Part shown: positions 60,930-64,000 of the stretch, piece after piece | How positions within the stretch are numbered: position 1 is the first letter of the stretch | How the letters are laid out: every line of letters begins with the position of its first letter | Origin: Nonomuraea jabiensis | Lineage (GTDB): Bacteria; Actinomycetota; Actinomycetes; Streptosporangiales; Streptosporangiaceae | Direction of reading: 5' to 3' | Length of the DNA: 64,000 nt | NCBI RefSeq assembly: GCF_014204795.1 | Contig: NZ_JACHMB010000001.1 | Span: 8,568,501-8,632,500, forward strand | Notes under the pieces: model-generated | Told to the model about the DNA's origin: nothing | Databases searched by the model: none | The model's input: the letters and a program-made list of their open reading frames with translations, nothing else | Program-made: the position numbers and the translations under genes

Positions 60930-63900
60930 CTAAGCGGGACAGACCTCCCGGTAACCCACGTCGGCTCCCACGTGCTCGCGCCACTCCGCCTGGGTGAGCC
61001 GGCGGCCCGCCCGCTCGCACACGGCCCGGACGGCCGCCGCCGGGTCGACCGGCAGCTCCTGGAACGCGCCGTCGATCCCCACCACGCGCAGGGCCGCGCC
61101 GTCGGCCGTGAAGGCGAGCGCCGGCATGGGGTCGTCCAGCCCGTACGGATCGAACGCCCCCGTGGTCACGGTCCAGGCGGCGCCGAGCTGCCGGCCCGCG
61201 ACCGTGTCGAACAGCGTCACCCTGGTGTCGTGGGCGATCGCCAGGATCCGCCCGTCGGGGGAGAACCTGGCCCCCACGACGTCTCCCGGCACCCTGAACA
61301 CCTGACCCGTCGTACGCCAGGTGCGGGTGTCCCACAGGACCACCGCCCTGCTCCCGTACGGCGAGGCGCCGAGCGGGCCCTTCGGCGCGAGGACCATCCA
61401 CCCCTCCGCCAGCGTCCCGGGGCCTTGCGCACGGGGGAGCACCTTGCGGGAGACCAGGTCGATGACGTCGGCGCCGCCGGGATCGGCGGTGACCAGGAAC
61501 CTGCTGTCGGAGCTGAAGGACAGCGGGCCGCCCGCGACCGGGCCGAACCGCATGACCTGTTCGCGCCGCGCGACGTCGAAGACGACGACCTCGCCCGCGC
61601 CGTAATAGTCGTTGGCCATGCCCGTGCTGAGGGCCAGCAGCCGGCCGTCGGGGCTGATCTGCATGTCCGTCCTGGTGTCCGCCGACTGCAGGGGCAGCCG
61701 GCCCAGCTTCCGCCCGGATGCCGCGTCCCAGAACGTGGGTCCCGTGGTGAGATCCTCCGAGGAGATCGTGACGACCGTACGCCCGTCGGGGCTGACCCGC
61801 ATGAGGGGCTCGCCCTTCCTGGCGACGCCGAGCCGCCCGGCCTCGGTGAAGCCGGGCACCGACCAGCCGCGCACGGTGTCGCCCGTCCGGGCGAGCAGCA
61901 GGCTTCCCGAGGCGGCGAACCGCGTCTGCGCGGCGCCGGCGGGCACGACCCGCCGGGGGGCGGTCAGCCGGCTGATGTCGTAGGTGGTCACCTGTCCGGC
62001 GTCGTCCAGGATGCTCAGCGTACGGTTCCCGGGGCCGAACCGCGGCGATCCGACGATCTTGGACGTGACGGTGAGCCGCAGGAGCGGGGCCGCGTCGCTC
62101 AGCCGCCACAGGGTGACGCGGCCGCCCGCCCAGTTGTCGAAGGCGATCAGGAAGCGGCCGTCGCCGCTGAAGACGGCTTCGGTGGACTGGCCGGGGAAGC
62201 TGCGCGGGTCCCGCGTGCCGGTGGACAGGCTCCACAGCGTCGTGCCCTTCTGCCCGCCCACAGCGGCCAGCGCGCCGTCGGGGCTGATGGCCGTGACCTG
62301 ACCCGGCAGGCCACGGCCGGGGAGCCGCTTGCCCACCGGGGCACCCCCTCCGGGCAATGTCCGCAGCGCCGTCACGGTGCTGTCCTCGGTGATCTCCAGG
62401 GCGGCGAAGCGGTCGCCGGGACCGACGCGCGCGTTGCTCAGGTAGCCGTCCTGCTTCTCCAGCGCCCGCCGCGCCACGTTCCACAGCCCGACGTACGGGC
62501 CGCCCAGGTTGGCACGTACGACGATGTAACCCCCGCCGGGGCTGAACTCCAGGCTCTCCGGGCGGCCGCTGTGGTCCGCCGAATCCCCGGGCACCCAGCC
62601 GCCCCCGCCCAGCCGCCGGCCGGTCCGCAGGCTCCACAGCTCCAGCCCGCCGTCCCCCGCGAGCGCCAGCGTGTCACCGTCCGGGGCCATCGCGGCGGTG
62701 ACGGGCGCCTCGCCGATCCCGCCGAAGGTCCTGACCGGCCGCCCCGTCGCCACGTCGTAGGCGGTCACCCGGCCGGCGCCCGCGCTGACCAGCGTCCGCC
62801 CGTCCGCGCTCAGCGCCCGCCCTTCGTTGGCCGGAACGGGATCCGTGAAGACCGACTGCTCCTGCCGGGCCAGCGAGCTCAGCACCGCCGAGCGCGCCTC
62901 GGGTACCTGCGCGATGCGGTAGGCCGCCACGCTGAGCAGCATCGCCTTCACCGGGTCGGTCCCGCGCAGCGCGTCCGCCTGGAGCGCCACCCGCCGCGCC
63001 GCCGCCTGCGCCCGCTCCTCGGCCAGGCGCCTGCCGGCCTCGTCGCTCCTGAGCGTCTGCTGCCAGGCGAGGGTGCCGGCGGTGAGCGAGGCGACGAGCA
63101 GGACCGCCACGCCGGTGGTGACCAGGCGCCGCAGCCTGCTCTGCCGCGCCGCCCCGGTCCTGCTCGCCTCGACGAACTCGCGCTCCGTGGTGTTCAGGGT
63201 CAGCTGCGTGGCGGCGGTCCACTCCAGCGCTTGGCGCAGGGCGGTGCCGCGGAGGAGGTCCTCGGAACGGCGGCCGTCACGGGCCCAGCGGCGGGCGGCC
63301 TCGCCCAGCTCGCGGTGGCGGCCGAGCGCGTCCCGGTCGCCGGTCACCCACTCGTGCAGCCGGGGCCAGGCGTACAGCAGGGCGGCGCTGCCGATGACGA
63401 CCCCTTCTCCCTGGCGGCGGACCAGCGTGGCCTCCTCGAGCGCGGCCAGAACCCGTTCGGCGGCCTCCTGCCGTACCTCGATCAGCTCGTCGAGAGTGGC
63501 GGTGCGCGGCACCTCGTCGCCGTCGCGTACGTCCACCAGCCGCAGCAGCAGATCGCGCGCGACCTCACGCTCGGACGCCGGCAACCCGGCGTAGAACCGC
63601 TCGGCCACCGCGCCGAGCGCCGGGCCGGCGGTCGGCCCGCCGGCAGGCCGCACCCCCGCGGCGGCCTGGGCGCCCTCGGCCAGCGTCGCACGCCCGCCCC
63701 CGTGCCCGCCCCCGTGCTCGAGCCCGTCCCCGAGCCCGTCCCCGCCTCCGCCTCCGCCGCCGAGCAGCGTCAGCAGCAGGCGCTGCGCGGAAGGGCGCGC
63801 GGCCGGGTCCTTGGACAGCGCGGCGCGCACCAGCTCGCGCAGCCCCTCGGGCAGGACCTCGACGTCAGGGTCGTGGTTGAGCAGCCGGTTGATGACCGCG

Positions 63901-64000
63901 ATCGTCGTCGGCGCGGTGAACGCGTCGCGCCCCGTCGCGGCGAACAGCACCACCGAGCCCCAGGCGAACACGTCGGCCGCCGGCTCGGCCCGGCCCCCGG
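60930..64000 (-). CDS. Ser/Thr protein kinase with C-terminal WD40 propeller (partial, runs off the right edge)
   Basis: Only the C-terminal 1,020 or so residues are present; the frame is open to the last base. The first residues (ADVFAWGSVVLFAATGRDAF) are helix F of a protein kinase (the DVFAWG string), with LRELVRAALSKDPAARPSAQ ending the kinase lobe. A Gly/His linker (GGGGGDGLGDGLEHGGGHGG) and a helical region with one membrane segment (LVTTGVAVLLVASLTAGTLA) follow. From about residue 350 on there are many WD40-like blades (SPDGRTVVTIS, SPDGRLLALSTG, SPDGRILAIAHD). This layout is common in actinomycete signalling kinases. Confidence 0.85.
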   Translation of the reverse strand, partial: GGRAEPAADVFAWGSVVLFAATGRDAFTAPTTIAVINRLLNHDPDVEVLPEGLRELVRAALSKDPAARPSAQRLLLTLLGGGGGGGDGLGDGLEHGGGHGGGRATLAEGAQAAAGVRPAGGPTAGPALGAVAERFYAGLPASEREVARDLLLRLVDVRDGDEVPRTATLDELIEVRQEAAERVLAALEEATLVRRQGEGVVIGSAALLYAWPRLHEWVTGDRDALGRHRELGEAARRWARDGRRSEDLLRGTALRQALEWTAATQLTLNTTEREFVEASRTGAARQSRLRRLVTTGVAVLLVASLTAGTLAWQQTLRSDEAGRRLAEERAQAAARRVALQADALRGTDPVKAMLLSVAAYRIAQVPEARSAVLSSLARQEQSVFTDPVPANEGRALSADGRTLVSAGAGRVTAYDVATGRPVRTFGGIGEAPVTAAMAPDGDTLALAGDGGLELWSLRTGRRLGGGGWVPGDSADHSGRPESLEFSPGGGYIVVRANLGGPYVGLWNVARRALEKQDGYLSNARVGPGDRFAALEITEDSTVTALRTLPGGGAPVGKRLPGRGLPGQVTAISPDGALAAVGGQKGTTLWSLSTGTRDPRSFPGQSTEAVFSGDGRFLIAFDNWAGGRVTLWRLSDAAPLLRLTVTSKIVGSPRFGPGNRTLSILDDAGQVTTYDISRLTAPRRVVPAGAAQTRFAASGSLLLARTGDTVRGWSVPGFTEAGRLGVARKGEPLMRVSPDGRTVVTISSEDLTTGPTFWDAASGRKLGRLPLQSADTRTDMQISPDGRLLALSTGMANDYYGAGEVVVFDVARREQVMRFGPVAGGPLSFSSDSRFLVTADPGGADVIDLVSRKVLPRAQGPGTLAEGWMVLAPKGPLGASPYGSRAVVLWDTRTWRTTGQVFRVPGDVVGARFSPDGRILAIAHDTRVTLFDTVAGRQLGAAWTVTTGAFDPYGLDDPMPALAFTADGAALRVVGIDGAFQELPVDPAAAVRAVCERAGRRLTQAEWREHVGADVGYREVCPA

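Noticed and set aside
1..64000. tRNA, rRNA, CRISPR array, insertion sequence or phage integrase
   Set aside because: No cloverleaf-like sequence, spaced repeat array, transposase or integrase reading was seen on either strand.

Overview
The window is high-GC DNA with dense, short-spaced genes, many GTG starts and ATGA/GTGA stop-start overlaps. It carries a mycothiol-type formaldehyde dehydrogenase, an F420/PPOX-type flavin protein, LAL-type LuxR and MmyB-type regulators, and many exported proteins. This points to a filamentous actinomycete, most likely Streptosporangiales (Nonomuraea-like). The taxonomic guess is inference; nothing in the window names the organism. No rRNA, tRNA, CRISPR array or intact insertion sequence was seen.

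Left part (1-25965), mixed accessory genes: the tail of a peptide-type ABC operon; a large LuxR/LAL regulator; a secreted trypsin-like protease; a vanadium-haloperoxidase/PAP2-like protein; an APH-fold kinase; a DinB/mycothiol-type protein; an MFS exporter; a secreted repeat protein; two further APH-fold kinases; a LysR/MFS divergent pair; a 1056-residue secreted metalloprotease; a zinc alcohol dehydrogenase divergent from a second LysR; a class IV aminotransferase; and an XRE/MmyB regulator. This part also holds a 337-bp direct repeat (10589-10925 and 13839-14174) and a patch of broken gene pieces at 15715-16284.

Core (25984-50526), a nearly continuous choline/glycine-betaine catabolic island. 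It contains a betaine/choline ABC importer (binding protein, fused double permease, ATPase), choline dehydrogenase, betaine aldehyde dehydrogenase, a Rieske betaine-demethylase-like oxygenase with its own Rieske ferredoxin and FAD reductase, a dimethylglycine/sarcosine dehydrogenase, heterotetrameric sarcosine oxidase SoxBDAG, and serine hydroxymethyltransferase. Together these strip the methyl groups one by one and end at serine. C1 disposal is built in: S-(hydroxymethyl)mycothiol dehydrogenase, a metallo-beta-lactamase-fold hydrolase, formyl-THF deformylase (PurU) and an FdhF/YdeP-type molybdenum oxidoreductase. One IclR regulator lies inside the island. Five promoter regions each carry two 17-bp imperfect palindromes (consensus GTTGCGTATNNNGCAAC) whose starts are exactly 19 bp apart. 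This strongly suggests one regulon covering all the island operons, and it is the most striking signal in the window.

Right part (50552-64000): a methyltransferase remnant, a DUF6348-like protein, an exported alpha/beta hydrolase, a two-component system, a maltokinase-cap-like protein, an alpha/beta hydrolase, a PPOX protein, a BP74-like secreted protein, a NUDIX remnant, a hypothetical protein, an MFS transporter, and the C-terminal part of a Ser/Thr kinase-WD40 protein that runs off the right edge. The stretch 51913-52207 shows no convincing gene.
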